Counted from the first letter of the stretch, positions 43,524 through 53,426 are shown. The stretch is DNA of 64,000 nt from an uncultured Bacteroidota bacterium (GCA_937871435.1 CALMQM010000102.1:62001-126000); one strand, 5' to 3'. Translations and numbers: made by a program. Notes: generated by a model not told the origin, from the sequence alone.

Positions 43524-44480
43524 GTGAGTAATTTCCAGGACACAACCCAATTCACTCAACCGGCTTTGGCTACCGACAGCCAGCGTGTGTTCGGGACAGA
43601 CAGTGTCATGCACCGTCCGGTGAGACGAATGATCCCGATGCATGCCGACAGTTTGTCGAGGATGCGTTCCGGGTTACAGGCCGGAAAAGACAGTACAGGA
43701 GATTCGTTAAATACTTCGGGCCCTCTGCAATTATTTACATCGCCGATTGTTCCTGCTCATCCGACGAGTAAGTTTCTGGACCTGTATAAGGGACATGCTT
43801 TGACTCCACGGAACCAGGGTCCGGAAATCCGGAAAGATGTTTCTCCTGACTGGTTATTTCCGGTCATTATTTTGGTTATTCTTGTTTTCACCTGGCTCAG
43901 AATTTTTTATTCCAAATATTTCAGTCAGATGATTCAGGCACTTCTGAATAATAATCTGACGAATCAAATTGTCAGGGATGAAAATATTCTTGTTCAACGC
44001 GCATCTGTTTTTCTGAGTGTGGCCTTCCACTTAATTGGAGCGTTGTTTTTGTATTTGGTGAGTATTGATTTAGGCTGGAATCTTGGAGGACTAACTGCAG
44101 GCTTTTCCCGATTTCTGTTTTTTACGATAATAGTTACCGCCATTTATTCTCTTAAATTTCTTTTGCTGAAAATTTGCGGATGGTTGTTTGACCTTGACAG
44201 GGAAATGTCGACTTATATTTTCAATATTTTCCTGATCAATAATGCCGTTGGAATAATCTTACTTCCAATAATCGCATTACTGGCTTACAATCAATGGCTT
44301 TCGTCATCATTGCTCATCCTTTGCGGAGTTATAACGATTTCTATTGGACTTTTATACAGGACGATAAGAGGTGTGATGATTGGATTTTCGACTCCGGGAT
44401 TTTCGCTTATATATCTGCTTATTTTCCTGCTCACATTTGAAATAGGGCCTTTACTGGTGGTGGTAAGATTGATTCTTTAG
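43524..44480 (+). CDS. DUF4271 membrane protein
   Basis: A 318-residue protein. Residues 1-~110 are polar and low in structure (many Ser, Pro, Asp). Residues ~112-310 hold six to seven membrane helices, including WLFPVIILVILVFTWLRIFYSKYFSQM and the C-terminal LIYLLIFLLTFEIGPLLVVVRLIL, typical of DUF4271. In Bacteroidota it usually precedes a uroporphyrinogen-III synthase gene, as here. The biochemical role is unknown. The start is a GTG; an ATG at 43608 would shorten the polar part by 28 residues. Confidence 0.82.
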   Translation: MSNFQDTTQFTQPALATDSQRVFGTDSVMHRPVRRMIPMHADSLSRMRSGLQAGKDSTGDSLNTSGPLQLFTSPIVPAHPTSKFLDLYKGHALTPRNQGPEIRKDVSPDWLFPVIILVILVFTWLRIFYSKYFSQMIQALLNNNLTNQIVRDENILVQRASVFLSVAFHLIGALFLYLVSIDLGWNLGGLTAGFSRFLFFTIIVTAIYSLKFLLLKICGWLFDLDREMSTYIFNIFLINNAVGIILLPIIALLAYNQWLSSSLLILCGVITISIGLLYRTIRGVMIGFSTPGFSLIYLLIFLLTFEIGPLLVVVRLIL

Positions 44481-44641
44481 AGAAAAAGACCAACAATTTT
44501 AAAATTTCACATTTATTTACCGGATAACAAGAATCTACAATGGTTTTTGATTTGATTCAGGTAAAAATTTGCTATCGGTTGACTTATCGGGGATCCCCAA
44601 CATATAGAATCGACTCAGGCATTAAAAAAGAGATTTTTTCA

Positions 44642-44649
44642 TATCTTTG
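44642..44649 (+). promoter_or_regulatory. -7 element before hemD
   Basis: TATCTTTG matches TAnnTTTG. The leader would be ~90 nt. The rest of the 262-base gap after DUF4271 shows a GGGGATCCCC palindrome (44589-44598) and no other recognisable site. Confidence 0.45.
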
Positions 44650-44742
44650 CACCCTGAAAATTAGCCCTGTTGGTAATGTCGGCGTTGCCGTCGTTACTGA
44701 TCTGTGCAACTGATATTTTACTCAAGAAACGGTAATTCCTGC

Positions 44743-45492
44743 ATGAGTTTGAAAGTTAAAAGTATCCTGGTTACACAGCCGAAACCTGAAACTGATAAGT
44801 CCCCTTATTACGACCTTTCCAAAAAGTTCAGTGTGAAGATTGACTTCCGTCCATTCATTCACGTGGAGCCAATTTCTGCAAAGGATTTCAGAAAGGACAG
44901 AGTAAATTTACAGGACCACACAGCTGTAATTCTGACCAGCCGAAATGCGGCGGATCATTTTTTCCGCATTTGTAACGAGATGAGAATTACGGTTCCTGAG
45001 ACACTTAAATACTTTTGTATCTCTGAATCCACGGCCTATTATCTTCAAAAATTTGTCGTTTACAGAAAACGAAAAATCTTTTTCGGGAAACAGACCATCA
45101 ATGATCTGATGGATTTGATTAAGAAACACAAAAAGGAGAAATTCCTTGTTCCTTGTACGGATATTCACAAGCAGGAGATCTTTGAAACTCTTGATGCTCA
45201 ATCCATTGACTACACCAAAGCCGTCATTTACAAGACTGTAGCCAGTGATTTAAGTGACCTTGCAAATGTGAACTATGATGTTCTGGTTTTTTTCAGTCCA
45301 TCCGGAATAACTTCGCTTTTCAAAAATTTCCCAAAGTTCAAACAGAACAATACCCGCATTGCAGCATTTGGTCCGACCACTGCGCAGGCAGTATTGGATG
45401 CCGGTTTACGCCTTGATATTCAGGCACCGGTACCGGCGGCTCCATCCATGACTATGGCATTGGAGCAATACATTAAGAAGGCGAATAAATAA
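44743..45492 (+). CDS. hemD: Uroporphyrinogen-III synthase family protein
   Basis: A 249-residue protein with the two-domain fold of HemD, which cyclises and isomerises hydroxymethylbilane to uroporphyrinogen III in haem and B12 synthesis. Family features: SILVTQPKPE at the N-terminus, AVILTSRNAADHFF, VPCTDIHKQEIFETLDA, VIYKTVASDL, DVLVFFSPSGITSLFKNF and AFGPTTAQAVLDAG, which holds the conserved Thr/Gly-rich turn. The sequence is divergent, as usual for this family. I chose the ATG at 44743 over one 13 codons upstream. rnpA follows nine bases later. Confidence 0.88.
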   Translation: MSLKVKSILVTQPKPETDKSPYYDLSKKFSVKIDFRPFIHVEPISAKDFRKDRVNLQDHTAVILTSRNAADHFFRICNEMRITVPETLKYFCISESTAYYLQKFVVYRKRKIFFGKQTINDLMDLIKKHKKEKFLVPCTDIHKQEIFETLDAQSIDYTKAVIYKTVASDLSDLANVNYDVLVFFSPSGITSLFKNFPKFKQNNTRIAAFGPTTAQAVLDAGLRLDIQAPVPAAPSMTMALEQYIKKANK

Positions 45493-45501
45493 TTTTCCAA
45501 A

Positions 45502-45918
45502 ATGAACAGGGGGGATTTTCCTGTCATCCGCCATACTTTCCGGAAACCGGAACGGCTTGTCAGTCGTAAAATCATCGAGCAACTTATAGCGAAAGGGCGA
45601 TCCGTGCAGGGAAATGCATTCCGGATCGTTTGGTCTGTTCATGCATTAGGCGTACCGTTCCCGGTGCAGATTGCATTCAGTGTACCGAAAAGAAATTTTC
45701 GATCGGCTGTAGACAGGAACAGAATCAAGCGACTGATGAGAGAATATTACCGGCAGAATAAAGAAGAGATCTATTCGTTGGTAAAAGGAAAAGATCTGCA
45801 GGTGGCTTTGTTGCTTGTGTATACCGGGAAAACAATTCCGGGATATCAGGATGTAGTTCAAAAAATGTCGCAAACCCTTAAACATTTTGTGGAAGATTTT
45901 CAAAAACATTCTGGCTAA
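45502..45918 (+). CDS. rnpA: Ribonuclease P protein component
   Basis: A 138-residue basic protein that binds the RNase P RNA and helps mature tRNA 5' ends. The RNR-type motif [23 protein letters not shown] lies at ~59-81, with the N-terminal [16 protein letters not shown]. It is slightly longer than the usual ~115-120. yidD starts inside its 3' end (32-base overlap), a common and probably coupled arrangement. In many phyla rnpA sits next to rpmH near the origin; here it is between hemD and yidD. Confidence 0.93.
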   Translation: MNRGDFPVIRHTFRKPERLVSRKIIEQLIAKGRSVQGNAFRIVWSVHALGVPFPVQIAFSVPKRNFRSAVDRNRIKRLMREYYRQNKEEIYSLVKGKDLQVALLLVYTGKTIPGYQDVVQKMSQTLKHFVEDFQKHSG

Positions 45919-46120
45919 GCTGTTCATTGGTTTGATCCGGTTTTACCAGGGGGCTTTGTCACCATTGCTTCGGCCATCTTGTCGGTTTACTCCAACATGC
46001 TCTGCGTATGGCATTCAAGCCATTCGAAAGTACGGGCCCTTCAAAGGCGGTTACCTGACGATACGAAGAATTCTGAGATGTCATCCCTGGGGTGGACATG
46101 GTTATGATCCTGTTCCCTGA
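45887..46120 (+). CDS. yidD: Membrane protein insertion efficiency factor YidD
   Basis: A 77-residue protein with the signature [30 protein letters not shown] and [13 protein letters not shown], including both conserved Cys clusters. YidD helps insert inner-membrane proteins together with YidC. The frame starts at TTG 45887 inside rnpA (MWKIFKNIL); no ATG fits, so translation is probably coupled to rnpA. yidC is not in the window. Confidence 0.9.
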   Translation: MWKIFKNILAKLFIGLIRFYQGALSPLLRPSCRFTPTCSAYGIQAIRKYGPFKGGYLTIRRILRCHPWGGHGYDPVP

Positions 46121-46130
46121 AAAAAAAATT

Positions 46131-47819
46131 ATGATGAAAATGAAAATGAAGAATTACAAACTGTGGCTCCTGGTGATAGCAACATCAGTGGTTTCTGTTA
46201 TCAGCTTTAGTTTTGTAGACGAATATTTTGAGGTATCCAAAAACCTGGATATTTTTTCAAGTGTATATCGTGAAGTCAACATGTTTTATGTTGATACCAC
46301 TGATCCGGGAAAGCTGATGAAGAAGGGAATTGATTCCATGCTTGAGTCACTGGATCCATACACCAATTTTATTCCTGAATCGGATATTGAAGACTATCGG
46401 TTTTTGACTACAGGTCAGTATGGAGGTATTGGCGCGTTAATTAAGCAAAAGGGAGATGCAGTAATTATCAGCGACCCTTACGAAGGATATCCTGCACAGA
46501 AATCCGGATTACTCGCAGGGGATCAGATTCTGGAGATCGATGGGAATTCAACGAAGAATAAAAAAACAGATGACATCAGTCGACTGTTGAAAGGCTCCCC
46601 AAAAACTCAGGTGCGATTGCTGATTCAGAGAGACGGAGAAAAAAATCCATTCGAAAAAACAATTGTGAGGGAAGAAATTAAAGTTAAAAGTGTTCCGTAT
46701 TATGGAATGGTGGGAGAAGACATAGGATACATCCGATTGAACAGTTTTACTGAAAATGCGGGAAAGGATGTCGGTGCTGCGATGAAAGATTTACAGTCGA
46801 AGCATACATTGAAAGGTTTGGTATTCGACCTGCGGAATAATCCGGGTGGATTGCTGAATGAAGCCGTGAACGTTTCCAATTTATTTGTTGAACGCGGGCA
46901 GGATATCGTGAGTACCAAAGGAAGGTACAAAGACATGGATAAAACGTACAAAGCTCTGAACGAAGCCATTGATCCGAATCTTCCGTTAGCCTTATTGGTG
47001 AACAGTGGTTCAGCCTCCGCATCTGAAATTGTTTCCGGCTCATTACAGGATCTGGATCGTGCAGTGATAGTCGGACAAAGAACATTTGGAAAAGGGCTTG
47101 TACAAACAACACGTCCGCTTTCTTACAATACACAAATGAAAATCACCACAGCAAAATATTATATCCCGAGCGGTCGCTGTATTCAGGCATTGGATTACAC
47201 TCACAGAAATGAAGATGGCAGTGTAGGAAAAGTTCCGGACTCACTGGTTTCCGCTTTCAATACGAGGGCAGGAAGAAAGGTGTATGATGGAGGGGGCATC
47301 CTTCCTGACCTTGTGACTGAACCACAAAAGCTGAGCAACATCAGTCAGAGTTTGATTTCCAAAAACATTCTCTTTGATTATGCGACACGTTACAGACGTT
47401 TGCATCCTGAAATTGCTTCTGTGAATAATTTTGAACTCACGGATTCAGACTTCAACGATTTCGTCTCTTACATTTCCGATAAAGAATACGATTATTCTAC
47501 CAAGAGCGAAAAAGCGATGGAAGATCTGAAGAAGAACAGTGAAGACGAAAAGTATTTCCAGGATATACGAACCGAGTACGATGCACTGAAAAACAAACTC
47601 GCTCACAACAAGCAGGCAGATGTTGAGAAAAATAAAAGTGAGATTCTGCAACTGTTGAAAGAAGAAATCATTGCACGATATTATTTCCAAAGCGGAAGAA
47701 TTGAAGTCAGTTTAAAAAATGATCCGGATTTGAAGAACGCCGTTGATGTGATTCAGGATAAAGTCCGGTATACCGGAATTCTGAACGGATCATTGAAGGC
47801 AGATGCAGGGAAAAAATAA
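46131..47819 (+). CDS. S41-family carboxy-terminal processing protease (CtpA-like)
   Basis: A 562-residue periplasmic serine protease. An N-terminal anchor (LWLLVIATSVVSVISFSF) precedes a helical segment. The PDZ domain (~85-170) shows GQYGGIGALIKQKGDAVIISDPYEGYPAQKSGLLAGDQILEIDG. The protease core has IGYIRLNSFTENAG, FDLRNNPGGLLNEAV, the catalytic Ser296 in NSGSASASEIVSGSLQD and Lys321 in TFGKGLVQ; their 25-residue spacing is that of the family. A C-terminal helical region follows. The ATG at 46131 is the first of several close Met codons; an upstream in-frame ATG (46092) overlaps yidD and is less likely. Confidence 0.92.
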   Translation: MMKMKMKNYKLWLLVIATSVVSVISFSFVDEYFEVSKNLDIFSSVYREVNMFYVDTTDPGKLMKKGIDSMLESLDPYTNFIPESDIEDYRFLTTGQYGGIGALIKQKGDAVIISDPYEGYPAQKSGLLAGDQILEIDGNSTKNKKTDDISRLLKGSPKTQVRLLIQRDGEKNPFEKTIVREEIKVKSVPYYGMVGEDIGYIRLNSFTENAGKDVGAAMKDLQSKHTLKGLVFDLRNNPGGLLNEAVNVSNLFVERGQDIVSTKGRYKDMDKTYKALNEAIDPNLPLALLVNSGSASASEIVSGSLQDLDRAVIVGQRTFGKGLVQTTRPLSYNTQMKITTAKYYIPSGRCIQALDYTHRNEDGSVGKVPDSLVSAFNTRAGRKVYDGGGILPDLVTEPQKLSNISQSLISKNILFDYATRYRRLHPEIASVNNFELTDSDFNDFVSYISDKEYDYSTKSEKAMEDLKKNSEDEKYFQDIRTEYDALKNKLAHNKQADVEKNKSEILQLLKEEIIARYYFQSGRIEVSLKNDPDLKNAVDVIQDKVRYTGILNGSLKADAGKK

Positions 47820-47890
47820 TTTCAGATTCTTTTGTGTAACCAGCAAGGGAATTGGGACAATCCTTTCTTCAATTTAAGATTCCATTCAGC

Positions 47891-49492
47891 ATGCAAATTT
47901 TTCCCCGACTAAGACAGTCTAATTATCTTTTTTTCTTCGGGCTCTGTCTGCTTGTTGCCGGACTTCCGGTTTCATTATTCCTTACGAGTTTATCACAATT
48001 TTTTATTGCAGGATCTTTCTTTCTGGAAGGAGATCTTTCAACAAAAATAAAACGATACATTTCGAACCGAAGTGCTTTGCTGTTGACAGGTATCTGGTTG
48101 CTTCATGTTGCAGGTTTATTGTGGACAACAGATATACAAGAAGGGCTAAAGGATATTCGGATTAAACTTCCTCTGTTGATTTTGCCATTGGTGATGTCCG
48201 GATCTGCACCATTGAGTACAAAACAATTTCGCTTTATTCTCTACCTTTTTGTCTTTTCAGTTTTTAGCGGATCACTGGTATCCATAGCGGTTCTGAATGG
48301 ACTTATTCCGACAAAGGCGCCGATCTATGATATTCGGGAGATTTTCATTCTGGGTGTTTCACATATTCGTTTTGCGCTTTTCACCTGTCTTGCAGTGATC
48401 GTCGTAGGTTGGTTAATGTACACACGAGAACAAAAAACGTTTGGTTCAAAACTTTTATTGAGCGCACTCATGCTTTGGTTGTCGATATTTCTCTTCATCA
48501 TTGAATCCATAACAGGTATATCCATCCTTATCATCTGTGGACTGCTATTCCTGTGGTACAATGTGATCCGGCATCAGTCAAAATGGTTACGTTTTGCATC
48601 GGCTGTTTTGGTGATTGCGATACCACTTTCTTTGTTCTTCTATCTGAAAAACTTTGTCCAAACCTACTCTCCTGCTCCTCCACAGGAATTGGATTTTACT
48701 AAAAAAACAAACCGAGGAAACGCGTATTTTTTTGATACAACAAATACGCAGGTAGAAAACGGTTACAGGGTATATGCTTATGTATGTGAATATGAAATGC
48801 GCGAGGAGTGGAACAAAAGAAGCTCTATTCCTTTTGACTCATTGGATCAGCGGAAACAACCGGTGAAATCCACTCTGATTCGATTTCTTGCTTCGAAAGG
48901 AGAAACAAAAGATGGTGACGCGGTTTTAAGACTGAGTGATGAAGAAGTTCATTCAATAGAAAGAGGAATTGCGAATGTGTATTATGAACACATTTCAAGC
49001 ATTAAAAGCAGATTGTTGCAGATACTTTGGGAATATCATGAATACATGCGCGGTGGTGATCCAAGCGGGCATTCGGTTACGCAACGTCTTGAATTCTGGA
49101 GAGCGGCCGCTGCCATCATTGCCGATCATCCCTGGACAGGAGTAGGTACAGGAGATATGCCTGAAGCTTATGGTGAAGAATATCAGAAAATGAATACGCA
49201 GTTGATGCAGAAATACCGTTTGCGTGCGCACAATCAGTACCTTGCGATTGCCGTGGCATTTGGAATTCCTGCTCTGATTTATTTTCTTTTCACTCTGTTC
49301 TATCCGATCAGGAAGGCACTACGAAACCAAAATATTCTTTTTATTAGTTTCTGGGTGATTGCATTTTTTTCCATGTTTACAGAGGACACACTGGAGACAC
49401 AGGCTGGCGCAACATTTGTCGCTTTGTTTTGGTCACTGTTTTTATTTTCTTCTGATGCCGCAGAAATTGAAGATGTGAAAAATCAATTCTGA
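47891..49492 (+). CDS. O-antigen ligase (WaaL/RfaL-like) family protein
   Basis: A 534-residue membrane protein with about ten helices and one large outer loop (~275-395). The loop is followed by the family signature TQRLEFWRAAAAIIADHPWTGVGTGDMPEAYGEEY and the catalytic-type His in RLRAHNQYLAIAVAFG. WaaL-type enzymes join polyprenyl-linked polysaccharide to lipid A-core or to proteins. The start at ATG 47891 gives a cytoplasmic basic N-terminus before helix 1; the earlier TTG is not needed. It lies 72 bases after the S41 protease gene. Confidence 0.85.
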   Translation: MQIFPRLRQSNYLFFFGLCLLVAGLPVSLFLTSLSQFFIAGSFFLEGDLSTKIKRYISNRSALLLTGIWLLHVAGLLWTTDIQEGLKDIRIKLPLLILPLVMSGSAPLSTKQFRFILYLFVFSVFSGSLVSIAVLNGLIPTKAPIYDIREIFILGVSHIRFALFTCLAVIVVGWLMYTREQKTFGSKLLLSALMLWLSIFLFIIESITGISILIICGLLFLWYNVIRHQSKWLRFASAVLVIAIPLSLFFYLKNFVQTYSPAPPQELDFTKKTNRGNAYFFDTTNTQVENGYRVYAYVCEYEMREEWNKRSSIPFDSLDQRKQPVKSTLIRFLASKGETKDGDAVLRLSDEEVHSIERGIANVYYEHISSIKSRLLQILWEYHEYMRGGDPSGHSVTQRLEFWRAAAAIIADHPWTGVGTGDMPEAYGEEYQKMNTQLMQKYRLRAHNQYLAIAVAFGIPALIYFLFTLFYPIRKALRNQNILFISFWVIAFFSMFTEDTLETQAGATFVALFWSLFLFSSDAAEIEDVKNQF

Positions 49493-49526
49493 GCGATTCG
49501 TTGGTAAACAAAAATAACGGGAAAAA

Positions 49527-50285
49527 TTATTTTCCTTTCTCATTCAATTCTTTTAAACGCGCATACTTAAGATAATTGTATTGAGCGGTAATTTTCGCGA
49601 TACGAAAACCGGAAAGTCCATCAAGGAATCCAGCGAGAAAAATATAATCTCTTAAAAAGCGCAATGCCGGTCTCCATAAAAGTGTGAAGTTATTTGCTTT
49701 CTTACCTGCACGGTATGCAGCCATCGCGCCGATCTCAGCAAATTTTTTTCCCTGGGCAATATGTCCTTCTACTGAATAATATGAATAATGAAGTATGTCG
49801 CCTTTCAGATGACGGATGCGAACCTGGCTATCCGGTATGAAACGATCATGAGGGTTGTTGCCGCCCCATTTCCCCTGATCGCGTCTGAACAATCGTACTT
49901 TTCGATCAGGATACCATGCACCATGACGAATCCAATGACCACAGTAATTTGTCAATCGATTCATCCGGAATGCATCATTATTCCAATCGGATTTCACTTT
50001 AAGAATACTCTCTTTTAATTCCGGAGAAAGTGCTTCATCGGCATCAAGGGAAAGAATGTAATTGTGCTGAGCTTGGGTCAGCGCATAATTTTTCTGTTCA
50101 ATATATCCTTCGAAAGAATGCTCAATAAAACGGGCGGAAAAAGATGCTGCAATTTCTTTCGTTCTATCAATAGAAAAAGAATCCACGATAAGGATTTCGT
50201 CGGCGACACCTGTTACCGATTCAAGACATCGGGCAAGGTTTCGTTCTTCATTGTAGGTGATGATGACGACAGACAGCTGAACCAT
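49527..50285 (-). CDS. Glycosyltransferase family 2 (WaaE/KdtX-like)
   Basis: A 252-residue enzyme. The N-terminal GT2 nucleotide-sugar domain shows LSVVIITYNEERNLARCLESV, ADEILIVDSFSIDRTKEIA and the DXD-type LSLDADEALSPEL. The middle holds NYCGHWIRHGAWYPDRKVRLFRRD and NPHDRF, the signature of the WaaE/KdtX-like lipopolysaccharide-core glucosyltransferases. The C-terminal half has a membrane-associated helix (FLRDYIFLAGFLDGLSGF). It likely adds a hexose to LPS core. It converges with the O-antigen-ligase gene (34 bases apart), in keeping with a surface-glycan role. Confidence 0.9.
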   Translation of the reverse strand: MVQLSVVIITYNEERNLARCLESVTGVADEILIVDSFSIDRTKEIAASFSARFIEHSFEGYIEQKNYALTQAQHNYILSLDADEALSPELKESILKVKSDWNNDAFRMNRLTNYCGHWIRHGAWYPDRKVRLFRRDQGKWGGNNPHDRFIPDSQVRIRHLKGDILHYSYYSVEGHIAQGKKFAEIGAMAAYRAGKKANNFTLLWRPALRFLRDYIFLAGFLDGLSGFRIAKITAQYNYLKYARLKELNEKGK

Positions 50286-50328
50286 AACTTTTCAACGTCT
50301 GCAAGTTAGGTATATTTATATTCTCATT

Positions 50329-50358
50329 TTGTTTCAGTCTCTCTTTCTTGTTTCTTTG
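50329..50358 (+). promoter_or_regulatory. Possible promoter of meaB
   Basis: TTG (50329-50331), 19 bases, then TTTCTTTG (50351-50358), one mismatch from TAnnTTTG. Spacing fits the consensus. Confidence 0.4.
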
Positions 50359-50381
50359 TCCGAAACATTGTAGACAAAACA

Positions 50382-51290
50382 GTGAGCCAGTCAAGCATAC
50401 TACTGCAACAACTCATACAAGGCGACAGAAAAGCGTTGGCCAGGGCTATCACTATTGTGGAGAATGATGTGGATGGCTGCACTGAAATTCTTTTCTCACT
50501 TCCCAGGAAAAATACGGTTCCTGTAATTGGTATTACGGGACCACCGGGCGCAGGGAAGAGTACATTAATTAATGCTTTAGTGAGAAGCTACAGCGAGTCC
50601 GGAAAACAGGTTGCCGTTGTAGCTGTGGATCCAACATCCCCTTTTAATTATGGATCTTTGCTCGGCGACAGATTAAGAATGTCCGAACATTTTACCAATC
50701 CAAACGTATTCATCCGTTCATTGGCTACCCGTGGATCATTGGGAGGGTTGTCGGAGAAGATAATCGAGATCACAGATGTCATTCGTGCTGCAGGATTTGA
50801 TCTGATTATTGTTGAAACGGTAGGAGTTGGTCAGAGTGAAGTTGAAATTGCCGGTCTGGCTGATACTACAGTAGTTGTAGTTGTACCTGAATCAGGTGAT
50901 GAAGTTCAAACGTTGAAATCCGGAATCATGGAGATCGCGGATATTTTTGTGGTAAATAAATCAGACCGGGAAGGAGCTGAACATTTACAACAGAACTTGA
51001 AAAAACTGATGTCACATCCCAAACATGAAAACTGGACGGTTCCGGTTATTAAATGTGCGGCAACACAAAATCAGGGCGTGGACGAATTGATTGCAAAAAT
51101 TGCGGAACATGCACAGTCCGGTGCGATGCAAACCAAGAAAACGTATTTGTTGGCTGAAAAAGCGTACCGACTGATTCAACAAAGAAGGATGAAATCAATA
51201 CAGAAAAAAGCCTTGTTTGAGGCTTTAGCGGAGCAAGCTTCAGACCCTCAATTTAACCTGTATCGATTTGCAGATCAATTCAATAACTGA
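50382..51290 (+). CDS. meaB: Methylmalonyl-CoA mutase-associated GTPase MeaB
   Basis: A 302-residue G protein that guards loading and repair of the B12 cofactor of methylmalonyl-CoA mutase. The P loop GPPGAGKST is at 53-61; other features are AVDPTSPFNYGSLLGDRLRMSEHF, IRSLATRGSLGGLSEK, IVETVGVGQSEVEI and the NKSD base-recognition motif with SD instead of AD. The start is a GTG at 50382. The mutase genes are not in the window. It shows that this organism handles cobalamin, which the radical SAM cluster would also need. Confidence 0.94.
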   Translation: MSQSSILLQQLIQGDRKALARAITIVENDVDGCTEILFSLPRKNTVPVIGITGPPGAGKSTLINALVRSYSESGKQVAVVAVDPTSPFNYGSLLGDRLRMSEHFTNPNVFIRSLATRGSLGGLSEKIIEITDVIRAAGFDLIIVETVGVGQSEVEIAGLADTTVVVVVPESGDEVQTLKSGIMEIADIFVVNKSDREGAEHLQQNLKKLMSHPKHENWTVPVIKCAATQNQGVDELIAKIAEHAQSGAMQTKKTYLLAEKAYRLIQQRRMKSIQKKALFEALAEQASDPQFNLYRFADQFNN

Positions 51291-51341
51291 AAAATTGCGA
51301 TATTCTAAAATAGTCGTAAATTGACTCGCTTTTTACATCGT

Positions 51342-53402
51342 ATGACCAAACGATACGACGACGGATATATATTTCATTTCCTTGGCAGCCTGCTTATCGC
51401 CGGAATTCTTGTCATGACTGCAGGTTCCAATCCGGCGCATGCTCAAGCTTTCTGGGTTGAGACATTTGGCAACACCGCTGCCGGTAGTTGTGATCAGGGT
51501 ACATTGGCAAATGGATTCGTTTCCACCAATGGAACCTGGACGGTTACAGCTGTTGGTCCTGAAGGGCCGACTCCGAATCAATGGTATATCAGTGCAACTG
51601 AGCCGGGAAGAGCAGCGGGCGATTGCTCTACACAAGGATGTTATATCAATCCTCAATACACTGACAGAACGTTACATGTTGGTAATTTAGCTTCGTCTCC
51701 AAATGCCGGCACATTGTGTCCATTGGGAGATTGTGGTGCGATTTACGATGCAGGCGGATTTCAACCTACAGCTGTACAAACCAATTCAAGAGCAGAGTCT
51801 CCGACAATAGATTGCAGTGGTCAGAATGGAATTATTCTCTATTTCTCATATTTCAAAAATGCGGATGATCCAACAGGGAATGATGATGTATCAGTAGAAT
51901 ATTTTGATGGAACTACATGGACGACCATTGCTGATCCTCCGCAAACCGATCCGGGTTGTGGACAAGGATTTGGAATGTGGACACAGTATGCAGTAGCACT
52001 TGGCGCCAGCGCGGACAACAATCCGAATGTTAAAATCGGATTTACATGGATTAATGACGAAGGTGGCGTGGGTGTAAATCCATCATTTGCTGTTGACAGT
52101 ATTGCACTGATAGGAACACTTGCTCCCGTTGCTGATTTTACTGCAAGCGACACGGTGTTGTGTACAGGTGATTGCATTGATTTTACAGATCTGAGTAACA
52201 ACTTCCCTACTGCCTGGGCATGGAGTTTTATTGGAGGGAATCCTGCCACTTCATCTGTTCAGGATCCTACGACTGTTTGTTTCCTCAATCCCGGTACATA
52301 TACAGTTCAGTTGATCGTCAGCAATGGAACGGGCATAGATACTCTCACCAAAACAGATTACATCACTGTGAATGCCTGTACTCCGCCAACCGCGGGATTC
52401 AGTGCAGACAGTACAAATTTCTGTGAGCGTACCTGCATCAATTTCACAGATGAAAGCATCAACGGCGCGAATGCCTGGAAATGGTTATTTCCGGGAGGAA
52501 CTCCGAACACTTCAACTGATCAGAATCCGCAACAAATTTGTTACTACACTCCGGGATTGTATTCCGTTACACAAATTGTGTACAACCAATTTGGTTCTGA
52601 TACATTGGTTTTAACTGACTACATCAATGTGAACACTTGTCCACTACCGGTAGCAGATTTTGCCACGTTTACTCCTTCATTTTGTTCAAATACCTGCATT
52701 AACTTTTTTGATCAGTCAACATTTAGCCCCACATCATGGAGTTGGTATTTCCCGGGAGCTACACCGGATACTTCCACCGCGCAAAATCCAACAGGAATTT
52801 GTTATCCGGCGGATGGATTTTATGATGTAGAACTTATCGTTTCCAATGCGAACGGATCGGACACCACAGTAAAATATTCCTATATCCATGTTGAGAGTGT
52901 TCCGAATGCTTTTGTAAGTCCGGATACAGCAATGTATTTCGGCGGAACGTATCAATTGATTGCAGGTGGAGGAATGACGTATACATGGTCTCCTGCTGCC
53001 GGTCTTGACACGATCGGAGGAAGCAATCCAATTGCAACACCGGATGAAACCACTACCTATACAGTTGTAATCACAGATGCAAGCGGATGTTCAACGACCC
53101 GTCAGGTAACAGTTACTATTTTGCATAACAACAATTTCTTTGTACCAAACAGTTTCTCACCAAACAACGATGGCTACAATGATTATTTGTTTGTGAGAGG
53201 AAACAATTTATATGGAATACGTTTCACTGTATTTGATCGCTGGGGTGAAAAAGTATGGGAGACAGTGAATCAAACTGAAGGATGGGATGGAAGATATAAA
53301 GGAAAGGAGCTGGATCCCGCTGTATTCACTTATGTGCTGACCATCATTTACGATGACAGTAAAAATGTCACACAAACAGGCACTATCACTTTGCTTCGAT
53401 AA
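51342..53402 (+). CDS. PKD-repeat surface protein with T9SS type B (gliding-type) sorting domain
   Basis: A 686-residue exported protein. The signal peptide (IAGILVMTAGSNPAHA) precedes an N-terminal Cys-containing domain (~40-270) resembling a lectin/CBM fold. Three tandem PKD-like repeats follow, each about 87 residues (starting VADFTASDTVLC, TAGFSADSTNFC and VADFATFTPSFC), with a conserved Cys pattern and WSFIGG or WYFPGA cores. Then comes an Ig-like domain with YTWSPAAGL and a C-terminal domain NNFFVPNSFSPNNDGYNDY / VFDRWGEKVWE / FTYVLTIIYDD, the type B gliding-motility-associated sorting signal. The porP/sprF gene directly downstream is typical: type B cargo uses a dedicated SprF-like partner. 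Confidence 0.93.
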   Translation: MTKRYDDGYIFHFLGSLLIAGILVMTAGSNPAHAQAFWVETFGNTAAGSCDQGTLANGFVSTNGTWTVTAVGPEGPTPNQWYISATEPGRAAGDCSTQGCYINPQYTDRTLHVGNLASSPNAGTLCPLGDCGAIYDAGGFQPTAVQTNSRAESPTIDCSGQNGIILYFSYFKNADDPTGNDDVSVEYFDGTTWTTIADPPQTDPGCGQGFGMWTQYAVALGASADNNPNVKIGFTWINDEGGVGVNPSFAVDSIALIGTLAPVADFTASDTVLCTGDCIDFTDLSNNFPTAWAWSFIGGNPATSSVQDPTTVCFLNPGTYTVQLIVSNGTGIDTLTKTDYITVNACTPPTAGFSADSTNFCERTCINFTDESINGANAWKWLFPGGTPNTSTDQNPQQICYYTPGLYSVTQIVYNQFGSDTLVLTDYINVNTCPLPVADFATFTPSFCSNTCINFFDQSTFSPTSWSWYFPGATPDTSTAQNPTGICYPADGFYDVELIVSNANGSDTTVKYSYIHVESVPNAFVSPDTAMYFGGTYQLIAGGGMTYTWSPAAGLDTIGGSNPIATPDETTTYTVVITDASGCSTTRQVTVTILHNNNFFVPNSFSPNNDGYNDYLFVRGNNLYGIRFTVFDRWGEKVWETVNQTEGWDGRYKGKELDPAVFTYVLTIIYDDSKNVTQTGTITLLR

Positions 53403-53426
53403 GCTTTGAAGCCAAAAGAGAATTGA

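Noticed and set aside
44676-44735. 19-codon ORF before hemD
   Set aside because: Too short, no conserved features and overlaps the hemD leader; consistent with chance.
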